NCBI GenBank assembly: GCA_029242545.1
Contig: JAQWTV010000066.1
Location: forward strand, 1 to 64,000
DNA length: 64,000 nt
Source of the DNA: Roseibacillus sp.
GTDB taxonomy: Bacteria > Verrucomicrobiota > Verrucomicrobiia > Verrucomicrobiales > Akkermansiaceae
Direction of reading: 5' to 3'
Below, piece by piece: positions 54,227 to 63,187 of the stretch. Both the position numbers and the translations under genes were made by a program. Under the pieces are notes generated by a model that had not been told where the DNA came from, did not search any database, and saw nothing but the letters and a program-made list of their open reading frames with translations. Positions within the stretch are counted from its first letter, which is position 1. Each line of letters begins with the position of its first letter.

Positions 54227-56476
54227 TCAGTCGAGCATGGAAATCAGTTGGTCTTCGGAGATGATTTCAATTCCAAGGTTATCTGCCTTATCTCGCTTGG
54301 ATCCTCCTCCTTCACCAGCGAGGAGAAAGCTGGTGCTTTTGGAGATGGATCCAGTCACCTTTCCTCCGCCGTTTTCGATCATTTCCTTATACTCGGATCG
54401 TGGCTGAGAGAGGGTTCCTGTTATGACGAATGTTTTCCCCACGAAAGGCATTCCGGTAGTTTCTTTGCTCTCAGATGGACGCGGGAGGAAGTTATCTGAA
54501 GTAGGGCAAAGTTTTAGTCGTTCGAATTGTTCCATGAATTCTTTCCCGTGTTGGGAGCTGAAGAAAGTCATCAGGTTCCTTGAGGCTACTGCTCCGATGT
54601 CAGGGGAGACCTCGAAACCAGCAATCTCATTTTCCGCCTCCGTAATCCTTTCCCTCAGAGCGTCATGTCGCTTTTTTCGGGCGCTTCTTTCTGCTTCATT
54701 GAGAGGAGGTCTCTCCTTGTTCAGTGGGGAGACCTCTTTTCTTTCCTCCTCAAGATCTGCAAGCAGGCAAATAGTGCGGAGAATTTCGCTGGAGCAGATG
54801 TCCGGTATGCTGTGGTGAAGGCGGCTCAGTTCCCTTGAGGCGGATTCTCCGATCTGTGGAATGCCCATGGCGAAAATCCACCGGGATAGCGGCTGACTCA
54901 CCTTTGAATTGTTTATGGAGTCTATCAGGATTTGGGCTTTCTTTTCTCCAAAACGTCGGGGTTTGGAGCTTTCTCCGGTCTGGAGGCGTGCAGGGTCAAG
55001 GAGAAGGTCTGACAGCTCGGGGAGCTGAATAGAGAAGAGGTCCAAGGGCGACTCCACCATTCCTGACGCAACAAGTTTGATAGCGACTGATTCCCCAAGG
55101 CCTTCGAGATCAAGTGCCTTTCGTTGAGCGAAGTGGGTGAGAGCAGCGACAGCTTTTTTGGGGCACAGCGGATTCTCACACCACCATGTGATAACAGGCC
55201 GCTCCTTGTTCTCTGAATTCACCCTTTCAACTATGGAGCCCTTACAGGCCGGACATTTCCCTTCAAGATGGTCCTGTATCGAAAATGGTTTTGCCTCCGG
55301 AGGGCGGTGCTCCTTAATAACTTTTAGGACTTCGGGTATGATTTCTCCAGACTTGTGGGCCAGGACGGTGTCACCAATGCGGATATCACGTTCTTGAATA
55401 AAGGACTCATTGTGGAGAGTAGCCCGGGAGACGGTCGTGGCAGAGAGAGAGACGGGTTCCAGTTCGGCCACAGGAGTGAGGATTCCACTCCGACCTACCT
55501 GTACGGTAATATCCAGAAGACGGGTGGGCTTTTGTTCCGGAGGGTATTTGAAGGCAACTGCCCACCTGGGGGCGCGGGAGGTAGCTCCAAGCACAAGGCG
55601 ATCCGGCAGGGAAGCAACTTTGATAACGGCGCCGTCGGTGGCATAGGGAAGCTGGAGTCGCCGCTGTTCGAGTTCGCGGATGGCTGAGAGGACACCATCG
55701 AGAGTATCTGTAGTCCATGTGGGTTCGTTACATGGGATAGAGCAGGAATTGAGGAGTGAGCGGAAGTCCCCCTCGCTCAAGAGATCAAGGCCCTCCATAG
55801 CGCCAAGTCCGTGTGCGATAAAATCAAGGGGGCGCTTTGCTACTGCCCGGGAATCGAGCTGTTTGAGGGTTCCTGCAGTTGCATTCCTCGGATTCGCGAA
55901 TGTCTGTAAGCCTGCATCTTGCCGCTCCTCATTGAGACGAGCAAACGCCTGGTTAGGCATAAAGACCTCTCCGCGGATTTCCAACATTTTGGGATAGGGG
56001 TTATCAAGGGTGAGCGGCAGGGTAGGAATAGTTCGTAGGTTTGCTGTGATCTCGTCGCCGGTAAGGCCATCTCCACGAGTGGCCCCGTAATCAAGAGAGC
56101 CATCCCTGTAAACCAGAGAGGTGGCAACGCCGTCAATTTTTGGTTCGATCGTGACGGTGATGCTTTTTTTTCCGAGATTCTTCTGCAGCCGCTGGTAGAA
56201 TTCGAGAACCTCCTCGTCGGTGAATACGTCATCAATAGAGAGCATGGGGACCGGGTGGGCTACCTGTTCAAATCCCTCGAGTGGGGCTCCTCCTACCCGT
56301 CTAGTAGGGGAGTTCGGATCATCAAGATCGGGATGAGTTTTCTCCATGCCCTCAAGTTCACGGAAGAGTTTGTCATACTCAGCGTCTGTTATTTCAGGGC
56401 TAGCTTCCACATAGTAGAGCCGGTTGTGTCTCTCTAGGAGGGAACGGAGCTCAAGAGTTTTCTGGGCTGGGGACAT
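54227..56476 (-). CDS. ligA: NAD-dependent DNA ligase
   Basis: Joins Okazaki fragments and repair nicks using NAD. Order: Ia domain; adenylation domain with IEPKIDG (catalytic Lys near 115); OB-fold; zinc finger CPACKGSI and CENPLCPKK (near 405-440); HhH domain; C-terminal BRCT (GKTFVITGTLSQPRSEYKEM to end). At 749 residues it is longer than the usual 670 because of a charged insert in the HhH region (about 567-622). Start ATG 56476. Confidence 0.95.
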   Translation of the reverse strand: MSPAQKTLELRSLLERHNRLYYVEASPEITDAEYDKLFRELEGMEKTHPDLDDPNSPTRRVGGAPLEGFEQVAHPVPMLSIDDVFTDEEVLEFYQRLQKNLGKKSITVTIEPKIDGVATSLVYRDGSLDYGATRGDGLTGDEITANLRTIPTLPLTLDNPYPKMLEIRGEVFMPNQAFARLNEERQDAGLQTFANPRNATAGTLKQLDSRAVAKRPLDFIAHGLGAMEGLDLLSEGDFRSLLNSCSIPCNEPTWTTDTLDGVLSAIRELEQRRLQLPYATDGAVIKVASLPDRLVLGATSRAPRWAVAFKYPPEQKPTRLLDITVQVGRSGILTPVAELEPVSLSATTVSRATLHNESFIQERDIRIGDTVLAHKSGEIIPEVLKVIKEHRPPEAKPFSIQDHLEGKCPACKGSIVERVNSENKERPVITWWCENPLCPKKAVAALTHFAQRKALDLEGLGESVAIKLVASGMVESPLDLFSIQLPELSDLLLDPARLQTGESSKPRRFGEKKAQILIDSINNSKVSQPLSRWIFAMGIPQIGESASRELSRLHHSIPDICSSEILRTICLLADLEEERKEVSPLNKERPPLNEAERSARKKRHDALRERITEAENEIAGFEVSPDIGAVASRNLMTFFSSQHGKEFMEQFERLKLCPTSDNFLPRPSESKETTGMPFVGKTFVITGTLSQPRSEYKEMIENGGGKVTGSISKSTSFLLAGEGGGSKRDKADNLGIEIISEDQLISMLD

Positions 56477-56561
56477 GCTGCTAGGACGGAAGGTAGATGA
56501 TTCTCATCCAGTGGGGAAACTCCAAACGCAAGATGGAAGGGTCTTCACGCTTAGACGGTTT

Positions 56562-56960
56562 TCAACACGCTGGCCGCCGTAGCGCCTTGCAGATCAGGGC
56601 GCCAGTCAAGGCCCCGAGAAGATCTGCCCCCCAATCCCCAAGGTCGTTGCCTGAGCGGCTTGGGATCCAGGATTGATGCCATTCGTCAAGTGCTCCGATC
56701 GTAGCAAGGGTGATCACGACGACGAGGAAGTTGCGCCGCCATGAGGAGCTTCCACGGAGATGTAGCGCGATTGAAAACAGGAGAGCCCCAACGAGAAAAT
56801 AGGTAAAGTGAAGAACCTTGTCGAAACCGGGGAGATCAAGGTTGATGGTTTCGGGAGCCGGCCGTTCTGAAAGGATCCACAGGATGAGAGCCCAGCAGAC
56901 GAAGGCAGAGAGCCATACGCTGCTGTTCCTGAAAGGAGAGAGAAATCTGGCGACGGGCAT
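56562..56960 (-). CDS. VanZ-like membrane protein
   Basis: A 132-residue protein with three or four helices. DKVLHFTYFLVGALL and DEWHQSWIPSRSGNDLGDWGADLLG match the VanZ-like family, whose role is unclear outside glycopeptide resistance operons. ATG 56960 overlaps the antitoxin stop as TGATG, so translation is coupled to the antitoxin gene. Confidence 0.8.
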   Translation of the reverse strand: MPVARFLSPFRNSSVWLSAFVCWALILWILSERPAPETINLDLPGFDKVLHFTYFLVGALLFSIALHLRGSSSWRRNFLVVVITLATIGALDEWHQSWIPSRSGNDLGDWGADLLGALTGALICKALRRPAC

Positions 56961-57238
56961 CAGCGGTCGTCACCGCGTTGTTCAACCTCCAATCGCTCGG
57001 CGAGCCACTGTTTCATCATGGATTGATAATTGAGGAACCGCTCTCTCGCAATGCGCTTGATTCTAGAAAGCATTCTTGGGTCGAACCGCAGAGTGATAGT
57101 CGTTGATTCGCGGCTGTCCGGGACGTGCTCGGAGGCTTTCATCAAAGGAGGCATCAGTTCATGTTCTTTCCAGAACTGAGCCTCTTCAGCTTCACTTGCA
57201 AAGTCTGGGATTTCACCCCATGTAGAAATGGATTTCAT
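56960..57238 (-). CDS. Antitoxin, BrnA/CopG-like
   Basis: A 92-residue protein: N-terminal segment IPDFASEAEEAQFWKEHEL, as in BrnA-type antitoxins, then a ribbon-helix-helix-like end (TITLRFDPRMLSRIKRIARE). The end should bind operator DNA, while the start binds the toxin. It lies three bases after the BrnT-like gene and overlaps vanZ-like by TGATG. The pair is probably autoregulated. Confidence 0.65.
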   Translation of the reverse strand: MKSISTWGEIPDFASEAEEAQFWKEHELMPPLMKASEHVPDSRESTTITLRFDPRMLSRIKRIARERFLNYQSMMKQWLAERLEVEQRGDDR

Positions 57239-57241
57239 ACC

Positions 57242-57529
57242 CTACTTGTATTGAGCATATTTGCGGTCGTAATACTTTCGCTCTCCTTCAGTGAGATCCC
57301 TTACTGCCACAACGCGCACCTTCTTGCCGTCGGACCAGAAGCAGAGGAAGAGGTAGCGGTCCTCTACGGTACGGCCGAGAGAATAATAGCGAGTCTCTCC
57401 GTCGCTGCGGTCTCGATCAGGGAGGAACCTGACCGAAAAAGGGTCTTCGAGGGCCTCTTCGATCTCACGGGGTTTTATGTCCTTTAGATCGAAGTGAACG
57501 TCCAGCAGGTCGAGTTCCATCCTTGCCAC
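57242..57529 (-). CDS. BrnT-like toxin of a type II toxin-antitoxin pair
   Basis: A 95-residue RelE-fold-like protein. ETRYYSLGRTVEDRYLFLCF, then VRVVAVRDLTEGERKYYDRK, resembles the BrnT end. The usual BrnT N-terminus (F-x-WD-x2-K) is replaced by ELDLLDVHFDLKD, so this is a diverged form. Starts are GTG 57529 or ATG 57520. Toxin-before-antitoxin order fits BrnTA. The predicted action is RNA cleavage, from family only. Confidence 0.55.
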   Translation of the reverse strand: MARMELDLLDVHFDLKDIKPREIEEALEDPFSVRFLPDRDRSDGETRYYSLGRTVEDRYLFLCFWSDGKKVRVVAVRDLTEGERKYYDRKYAQYK

Positions 57530-57804
57530 AAGGCTAAGGTAGGGAGATCCGGTTCCACAATGAAATAAGCGGGAACTAAAAATGGAAGAACTGGAGGAGG
57601 GGGTAAAGCGGTGTTCTTTTTGGAGAGATTAGGCTAAAGAATCCCCGGAAAGAGGCTGGAGGTATGTAGCAGCAGAGGATTGCAGGTGATGGCGCAAGAA
57701 CCTCTCTGCAAATATTCGATGGAGGAGGCGACAGCCTGATTGCATCCATATACAGGCCTTCGTTGTTACGGCAGCTCGCCCTATGAGGTCCACTCCCAAC
57801 GGGA

Positions 57805-59784
57805 TCAAGGCTCTGGGGTATCCAGCAGAGTTTCTTTCAAGGTGGAGTATCGCTCGGACCCGATGACGAAGTAGTTGGGATTTCCAGCTACTTTCCCATA
57901 GAATATGCGATTTCTGGGCGAAGGGCTGGCAGCTGCGAGTTCAAATGAGGACTCGCGGAACCCCTGTAGCTCGCCGTCTTCATCAAGCTCCCGAAAGACT
58001 GCAGTCAGGCGAAAGCTGGGAGAGCGTAGGGCGCGTGCGGCGGCGAGACTGGTGGGGCGCAACCATTGCTCAACGCGCAACTCCTCCATAAACTTAAGGA
58101 GTTGATTGGCGCGATGCTTGTTTAGCTCAGAGGTCACGTCTTCATGGTATTGCCGGGCGCTCCATTCCTCTGACAGGAATTTATATTTGAGCGTCAGGGC
58201 GGGATCTCCCAGGGGAACCTTGATGGGATAATGTTCGATTTTCATGGCGCTGAGATCAACGATTGAAAATGGCATGAGTAGGGAATCCTGCCACTGGTGG
58301 CTTTCTGTTGCTATAGAGGTATAGCTGGCGGGGCTGATCTCTGCGATCGTTGAGCTGCCCTGCTTCATGGCGTAGCAACGTCCTTCGGGAGAGCGACCAA
58401 ACAGGATGTCAACTGGTTCGCCTTGTTCCAGTTCAAGGAGGATTCGTTTGGTTGGAGGGGAAAGGCCGTAACGTGATAAACTAGCGGGGGCATTCGAGGC
58501 AAAGCCAACAACTTCATCGCGCGTGAGCGCTGTTAACACCTTTGCGACTACAGCTTCGTTAGCGGGGGATCGCTGACCCTCTTCCTGTAGCGTCCATCGA
58601 GGGCGCCCAGTTCGATCTTTTCCCAGAAATACATGGATGAGAGAAGTCCGGGTAGATTGATGGATGGTCATTGACTTGAGAGCCGCAATTTCAAAGTCCG
58701 CCAGGGTCCTGTCCCTGAGCTGATCTACCTTCAGTGGGAGCTGAGCGAGAGAGATGCCGCCTGCCACGGGCTTACGGGGAAGCTCAAATACGAGGCCTGG
58801 TCGCTCTTCCGAGGTAGCTAATACTGTATCCGCCTCCGGAGGAGTAGGGGGCTCTATCGTCAGGATGCTCGAAGAAGGGGTCTGATTCGGTCCGGTGCCC
58901 TTGGAAGTGAGTTCAATTTGGAGCAGAAACGCTCCGGGAGGACGAGGGGGGATGGTAATTGTGTTCCGTTCATGAATCCGGATGGCTCTCATCTGGGAGA
59001 GCCCCACGATCAGACCATTGACCATTTCAGGCTTGGTTCTGGTCTCGAGGGGCTTGGTCATGCGCCATGAGGAGGGTTGATCAGGAGCTCTGCTGAGAAG
59101 GATTTCCCGTCCATCTGACCGGATCCTGATGTTGGAGACACTTTTCTGATCAATTAAAAGAGGGTTATGATCGCGAAGGAGGTTCAGGCCGCGATCAAGA
59201 ATACGTCGAATGCTAGAGGTCAGCTTTTTTGGAGAAGAACAGACATAGATATGATCGTCCAAAGACCTCTCGCGGGGTCTCACAAAGAAGGTCTCAAGGA
59301 GACGCTCCTCTTTCTCGTCCAAACGATGCCATGCAGAGCGCCGCCCCAAGGTGAAATCTGCGAGAACTTGGTCGCCAGTCCCCTTGAGGGTTATCTGATA
59401 GGGGCCGGTGTCAGCGCCGGATGCACGCATTCCACTTTCCTCCTCCGTGATGGCTTTCTTCTTGAAGCTGTCCTCGATGCGAAGGTGGCGAGCAGCGTAG
59501 ATAATGGTCTGCAGGATGCCGTAATCCGCGCGGTCTCGTATCGGGGTGGTCATTTGCCAGGCTCCTTGGCGCTTTACGAACCTTGCCCGGTTGTCCTTGC
59601 TCTTTTCGATAATGATTTCTTCGACATCATTCAGTTCAAAGTCTGAGTAAAGGAGGCTGCCTGCCGGTTCAGAGGAGGTTCCGAATAAGAGGCCAAGATC
59701 CTTGCTGCTCAGGTGGATGGCGGCGATGCTTCCTGCCATAATGGCTAAAACGGCAAGAATCAGGGTAAACCTTCGAGAGAGCAT
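57805..59784 (-). CDS. DUF4340 domain protein of a gliding-type ABC module
   Basis: A 659-residue protein with one N-terminal helix (FTLILAVLAIMAGSIAAI) and a large periplasmic DUF4340-type region, repeating a beta pattern (VEEIIIEKSKDNRARFVKRQGAWQMT; DQPSSWRMTKPL; RTGRPRWTLQEEG). Such proteins occur with GldG and ABC-2 permeases. It is the last gene of the module, 23 bases after the GldG-like gene. Function unknown. Confidence 0.78.
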   Translation of the reverse strand: MLSRRFTLILAVLAIMAGSIAAIHLSSKDLGLLFGTSSEPAGSLLYSDFELNDVEEIIIEKSKDNRARFVKRQGAWQMTTPIRDRADYGILQTIIYAARHLRIEDSFKKKAITEEESGMRASGADTGPYQITLKGTGDQVLADFTLGRRSAWHRLDEKEERLLETFFVRPRERSLDDHIYVCSSPKKLTSSIRRILDRGLNLLRDHNPLLIDQKSVSNIRIRSDGREILLSRAPDQPSSWRMTKPLETRTKPEMVNGLIVGLSQMRAIRIHERNTITIPPRPPGAFLLQIELTSKGTGPNQTPSSSILTIEPPTPPEADTVLATSEERPGLVFELPRKPVAGGISLAQLPLKVDQLRDRTLADFEIAALKSMTIHQSTRTSLIHVFLGKDRTGRPRWTLQEEGQRSPANEAVVAKVLTALTRDEVVGFASNAPASLSRYGLSPPTKRILLELEQGEPVDILFGRSPEGRCYAMKQGSSTIAEISPASYTSIATESHQWQDSLLMPFSIVDLSAMKIEHYPIKVPLGDPALTLKYKFLSEEWSARQYHEDVTSELNKHRANQLLKFMEELRVEQWLRPTSLAAARALRSPSFRLTAVFRELDEDGELQGFRESSFELAAASPSPRNRIFYGKVAGNPNYFVIGSERYSTLKETLLDTPEP

Positions 59785-59807
59785 AGTATCGATTGTTGAC
59801 CCATCGC

Positions 59808-61352
59808 CTAGGAGCGCCTTGCGTTCCAGATAGAAAGTGAGATCAGCAGGAAGAGCCCCGGCGCAAAGAAGAGGTTAAGCTTATTTACAAAGGACACTTT
59901 CTGGGAGGAGAGGAGAAGTTTGTAGTAACGTATCGGTTTAGGGCCAATTCCGGAGAGTTCCTCCCGGCCGATAAGCCAGTTGCTGGTATTTCGGAGAAAG
60001 TCGATATGCTCTTTCTGCCTGCTGCGAGGCCGAAGAAAGTCCTTGTTGGCCACGATAATCATGCGGGAGGTGCTTTCTGCAGTCTGCTCGTTGCGTTCGT
60101 TGCCGCGGGAGACCGAGGCAGCAAGGTAGTGTGGGCCCGGTAAAGGTGCGGTGCCGTCAAGCGGCTGGGCCGTGACGCTTTCGTTAGCAGCGATCAGGGC
60201 AAGAGGAAGGATCTGTCTTAGCTCGAGATCCTCTGCGTTTTCTCTCAACTCCAGTGACGAGGTAGCACCCTCAAACATGGTGGAGGCATTGCCGAGGTCT
60301 CCTACGGCAGCTGCGTTCGTAAAGGTCGCAGGAATATCAAAGGCCCTCTGGCTTCCCTTGGCCGTCGACAGGCGTACCGCTCTCGGGGTGACCCCGTGCT
60401 CTCTCAGGAACGCGCGAATGTTGGGGGGTTGCTCCTTTCTCGTGGGGTCCATAACTACGAGGAGAGCGGCCTTGGGGCGTTTCCAGTATTCGCGAAGGAC
60501 ATCCATCTCCTGTGCGTTAAGGTCGAAGCGAGGGGCCACCAAAGCGATTCCTGCCGCGTCATCCGGAATTCGGTCGAGTCCGGAAATTCGGAATGGTGCT
60601 ATTTCGATGTTCAAGCTGGCGAATGTACGGCTTAGAAACGTCCAAGGGGCATCTTCTTCTGATCCAGCGATCTGGCTTTTATCAGCCAGAAAATACATGC
60701 GGCGGGGCGCTCCCTCGAGTGCTCGGCGGAGGGAGGCTGTTATCTGGTCCTCGTCTCGATAGCCAATCACTCTCCGACCCCTTCGCTGGTCACTGCTGAA
60801 CACGAGCATGTCTTGAACGGCAATAAACCTGATATGGGCTTTCTGCATTTCCTCTTCGGTGCGCTCGGCGGTCTCGGCTTTAATGCTCTGGGTAAGGGAA
60901 GGAAGAGCGTCGATGATGATCGTATCGTCAACAAATGCGGTATCGTATTTGTCCGCAATCGCGATGGCGGCATCGCTGTCGCGAACATAGTCTATCAGTT
61001 GAACCCGGATAGTGCCCTGGCTGAGACGCTCGTAAGCATGGAGCATTGAAGATATTCTTGGATAGTGGGCAGAATTTCTCCGGACTGCGGCGATGATTTT
61101 AACAGGGTTCTTTCGTGCGCGGAAAGAGCTGGATTGAAGGAGATTACGAGTTTGATTTGAGAGAGTAAAATCCTTGTTCTGGCTGAGGTCCCAGACTGTT
61201 TGACGATTTCCCGCAAAGTAATTCACGGAGAGTAGAATCGTCAGGCAAAGGAAAAGCTGCAGCATCATCATGCGGCCCTCTGATCCAGAGCGTCTTCGGC
61301 CTTTCTTTGGCGGAGGGTTCTGCTCCTCAAGGGTGTTGGGTTGCTCCTTCAT
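59808..61352 (-). CDS. GldG-like auxiliary protein of an ABC transporter
   Basis: A 514-residue protein with a basic N-terminus, one helix (MMLQLFLCLTILLSVNYFA), a large periplasmic domain and a C-terminal helix (LFFAPGLFLLISLSIW). NRQTVWDLSQNKDFTLSNQT is the usual start of the GldG/ABC-type auxiliary family. It lies between the permease and the DUF4340 gene. Its role in gliding or export is by family association. Confidence 0.78.
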   Translation of the reverse strand: MKEQPNTLEEQNPPPKKGRRRSGSEGRMMMLQLFLCLTILLSVNYFAGNRQTVWDLSQNKDFTLSNQTRNLLQSSSFRARKNPVKIIAAVRRNSAHYPRISSMLHAYERLSQGTIRVQLIDYVRDSDAAIAIADKYDTAFVDDTIIIDALPSLTQSIKAETAERTEEEMQKAHIRFIAVQDMLVFSSDQRRGRRVIGYRDEDQITASLRRALEGAPRRMYFLADKSQIAGSEEDAPWTFLSRTFASLNIEIAPFRISGLDRIPDDAAGIALVAPRFDLNAQEMDVLREYWKRPKAALLVVMDPTRKEQPPNIRAFLREHGVTPRAVRLSTAKGSQRAFDIPATFTNAAAVGDLGNASTMFEGATSSLELRENAEDLELRQILPLALIAANESVTAQPLDGTAPLPGPHYLAASVSRGNERNEQTAESTSRMIIVANKDFLRPRSRQKEHIDFLRNTSNWLIGREELSGIGPKPIRYYKLLLSSQKVSFVNKLNLFFAPGLFLLISLSIWNARRS

Positions 61353-61366
61353 GACAAATTAAGAAC

Positions 61367-62119
61367 CTAGCTTTTCCAACGCCGGTAGTTGAGGGCGTGA
61401 TGAGTCATGAGCAGGACGAAGGCTGTTGCAGTCAGGTAATAGATAACCGTGCGGCTGTTAATTAGCCCCCTTGAGAAGTCGCGGAGGTGTTCGCTGGCCG
61501 AGATATGGTGAAACAGCGAAGCTGCTGGAAATTGATCTCCGTAGATTGCAGTGATATATCCTAGGAAGTAGTGAATAAAGAGTAGCCCGACGGTGATCAC
61601 TCCAGCGATGATCTGGCTTGAAGTCAGGGCTGAAGCAAAGGTTCCAATGGCGAGAAAGAGGGAGCCCATGAGAAGGATCAGGAAGAACGCTCCCACAAGA
61701 GAGCCCGCGCTGAAGGGAGGGTCTAGATTCGTCAGGAGGCCAAAGATTTGGAATTGAAGGAAACTCGGAATCCAGAGAAGAAGGTAAAAGCACAGGGTGG
61801 CAAGGTGTTTTCCCAAGACGAGCTGTGAGGTCTGCACGGGCGCGGTCAGGAGGGTCTCGAGGGTTCCGGCCCGCTCCTCCTCGGCAAAGAGGCGCATGGT
61901 AATCAGGGGGAAGAGAGCGAGAAAGTAGAACCAGAACTGGGGCATATGGAAAACGATGTAGACCAGGCTTTCCGGGATTGGTGCGTCCTGAAGAGCCTTC
62001 ATTGCGCTGGAGACTGACCAGCCCTGCATGACGGTTACTAGGGTTAGAAGAATCCATCCTAATGGACTCAGGAAGAAGCCTCGGAGCTCCTTGCGGAGAA
62101 TGATAAGAAGAGTGCTCAT
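61367..62119 (-). CDS. ABC-2 type permease (GldF-like)
   Basis: Polytopic permease of about 250 residues. MSTLLIILRKELRGFFLSPLG is a common ABC-2 start; six helices follow, with RLFAEEERAGTLETLLTAPV (coupling region) after the second. ATG 62119 follows the ATPase stop by one base, so I reject the track start 33 bases upstream. Works with the ATPase below. Confidence 0.87.
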   Translation of the reverse strand: MSTLLIILRKELRGFFLSPLGWILLTLVTVMQGWSVSSAMKALQDAPIPESLVYIVFHMPQFWFYFLALFPLITMRLFAEEERAGTLETLLTAPVQTSQLVLGKHLATLCFYLLLWIPSFLQFQIFGLLTNLDPPFSAGSLVGAFFLILLMGSLFLAIGTFASALTSSQIIAGVITVGLLFIHYFLGYITAIYGDQFPAASLFHHISASEHLRDFSRGLINSRTVIYYLTATAFVLLMTHHALNYRRWKS

Positions 62120-62120
62120 T

Positions 62121-63053
62121 TCAGTCCTTCCGCGTAAGTTCAACGAAAACATCCTCCAGTGTAGCCGCGTAGCGGTGAAGGCTCCGTAAAGGCCATCCCT
62201 CTTCCCGGGCGAGGTTCGCCAGTCGTTCGCGGGTGTCGGTGCCAGATTCGACTAGGATAGAAAATTCGCCCCAGCTTCCACGATCTCGCTCATGGGTGAC
62301 CTTCTTGACCTGATCAAGACTACTCATTTTCTCGTGGGCGATCAGGGGGTCAGCCTTTAATTCAATGGAGATGCGGCCGGCACTGCGCATTTTGGAAACC
62401 AGGTTTGAGGGGGTGTCTGAGGCGAGAACCATCCCTCCGTCAATAATCACGATCTTATCACAGATCATTTCCACCTCACTCAGAATATGAGTCGAAAGGA
62501 GAATGGTGTGGGACTCTCCAAGTTCCTTGATGAGATGCCGAATAGATCGGATTTGGTTCGGGTCGAGTCCGTTGGTTGGCTCGTCGAGGATCAGGAGAGG
62601 GGGATCGTGGATCAGGGCATCGGCCAATCCTACCCGCTGGCGGAATCCCTTGGAAAGGGTCTTGATCATCTTACGGCGGACGTCACCTAATCCGCAGCGT
62701 TCAATGACCTCGTCCATGCGGCGGCGAAGGGTATTGCCCCTTAGTCCCTTAATGTGACCGCGAAAGCGCAAATATTCACGTATTCGCATGTCGCGGTAGA
62801 GAGGGACTGATTCGGGAAGGTAGCCGATGCGTTGGCGGGTTTCCAAGGAGTGCTCGCTCACATCCAGGCCATCGACGGTGGCTGTTCCGCTGGTTGCAGG
62901 CAGAAACCCGGTAAGGATACGTATTGTAGTGGTCTTCCCGGCACCATTTGGGCCTAGGAAGCCGACTACTTCTCCCTTTGCAGCTTCGAATGTGGCCCCG
63001 GATACCGCTGAATGTCGGCCGAAGCGTTTGGTGAGATTGTCAACCTTGATCAT
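62121..63053 (-). CDS. ABC transporter ATP-binding protein (GldA-like)
   Basis: ATPase of the module, 310 residues. Walker A GPNGAGKTTT, Q-loop YLPESVPLY, signature LSKGFRQRVGLADAL, Walker B LLILDEPTNGLDPNQI, H-loop STHILSE. A C-terminal extension of about 90 residues (FSILVESGTDTRERLANL) is usual for GldA/NatA-type ATPases. First gene of the operon, divergent from sucA. Confidence 0.92.
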   Translation of the reverse strand: MIKVDNLTKRFGRHSAVSGATFEAAKGEVVGFLGPNGAGKTTTIRILTGFLPATSGTATVDGLDVSEHSLETRQRIGYLPESVPLYRDMRIREYLRFRGHIKGLRGNTLRRRMDEVIERCGLGDVRRKMIKTLSKGFRQRVGLADALIHDPPLLILDEPTNGLDPNQIRSIRHLIKELGESHTILLSTHILSEVEMICDKIVIIDGGMVLASDTPSNLVSKMRSAGRISIELKADPLIAHEKMSSLDQVKKVTHERDRGSWGEFSILVESGTDTRERLANLAREEGWPLRSLHRYAATLEDVFVELTRKD

Positions 63054-63187
63054 CTTGGGTATGACGAGAACCGGTTTGCATGTGCGATTGACTCTCCGAG
63101 TAAGAGACCTTAACTAAAGCGAAACGTGGCCGGCACCAAGGAAGAAAACCCCAAGGGCCGTCTGCCAATCCCCTCTGGTCACGCTCG

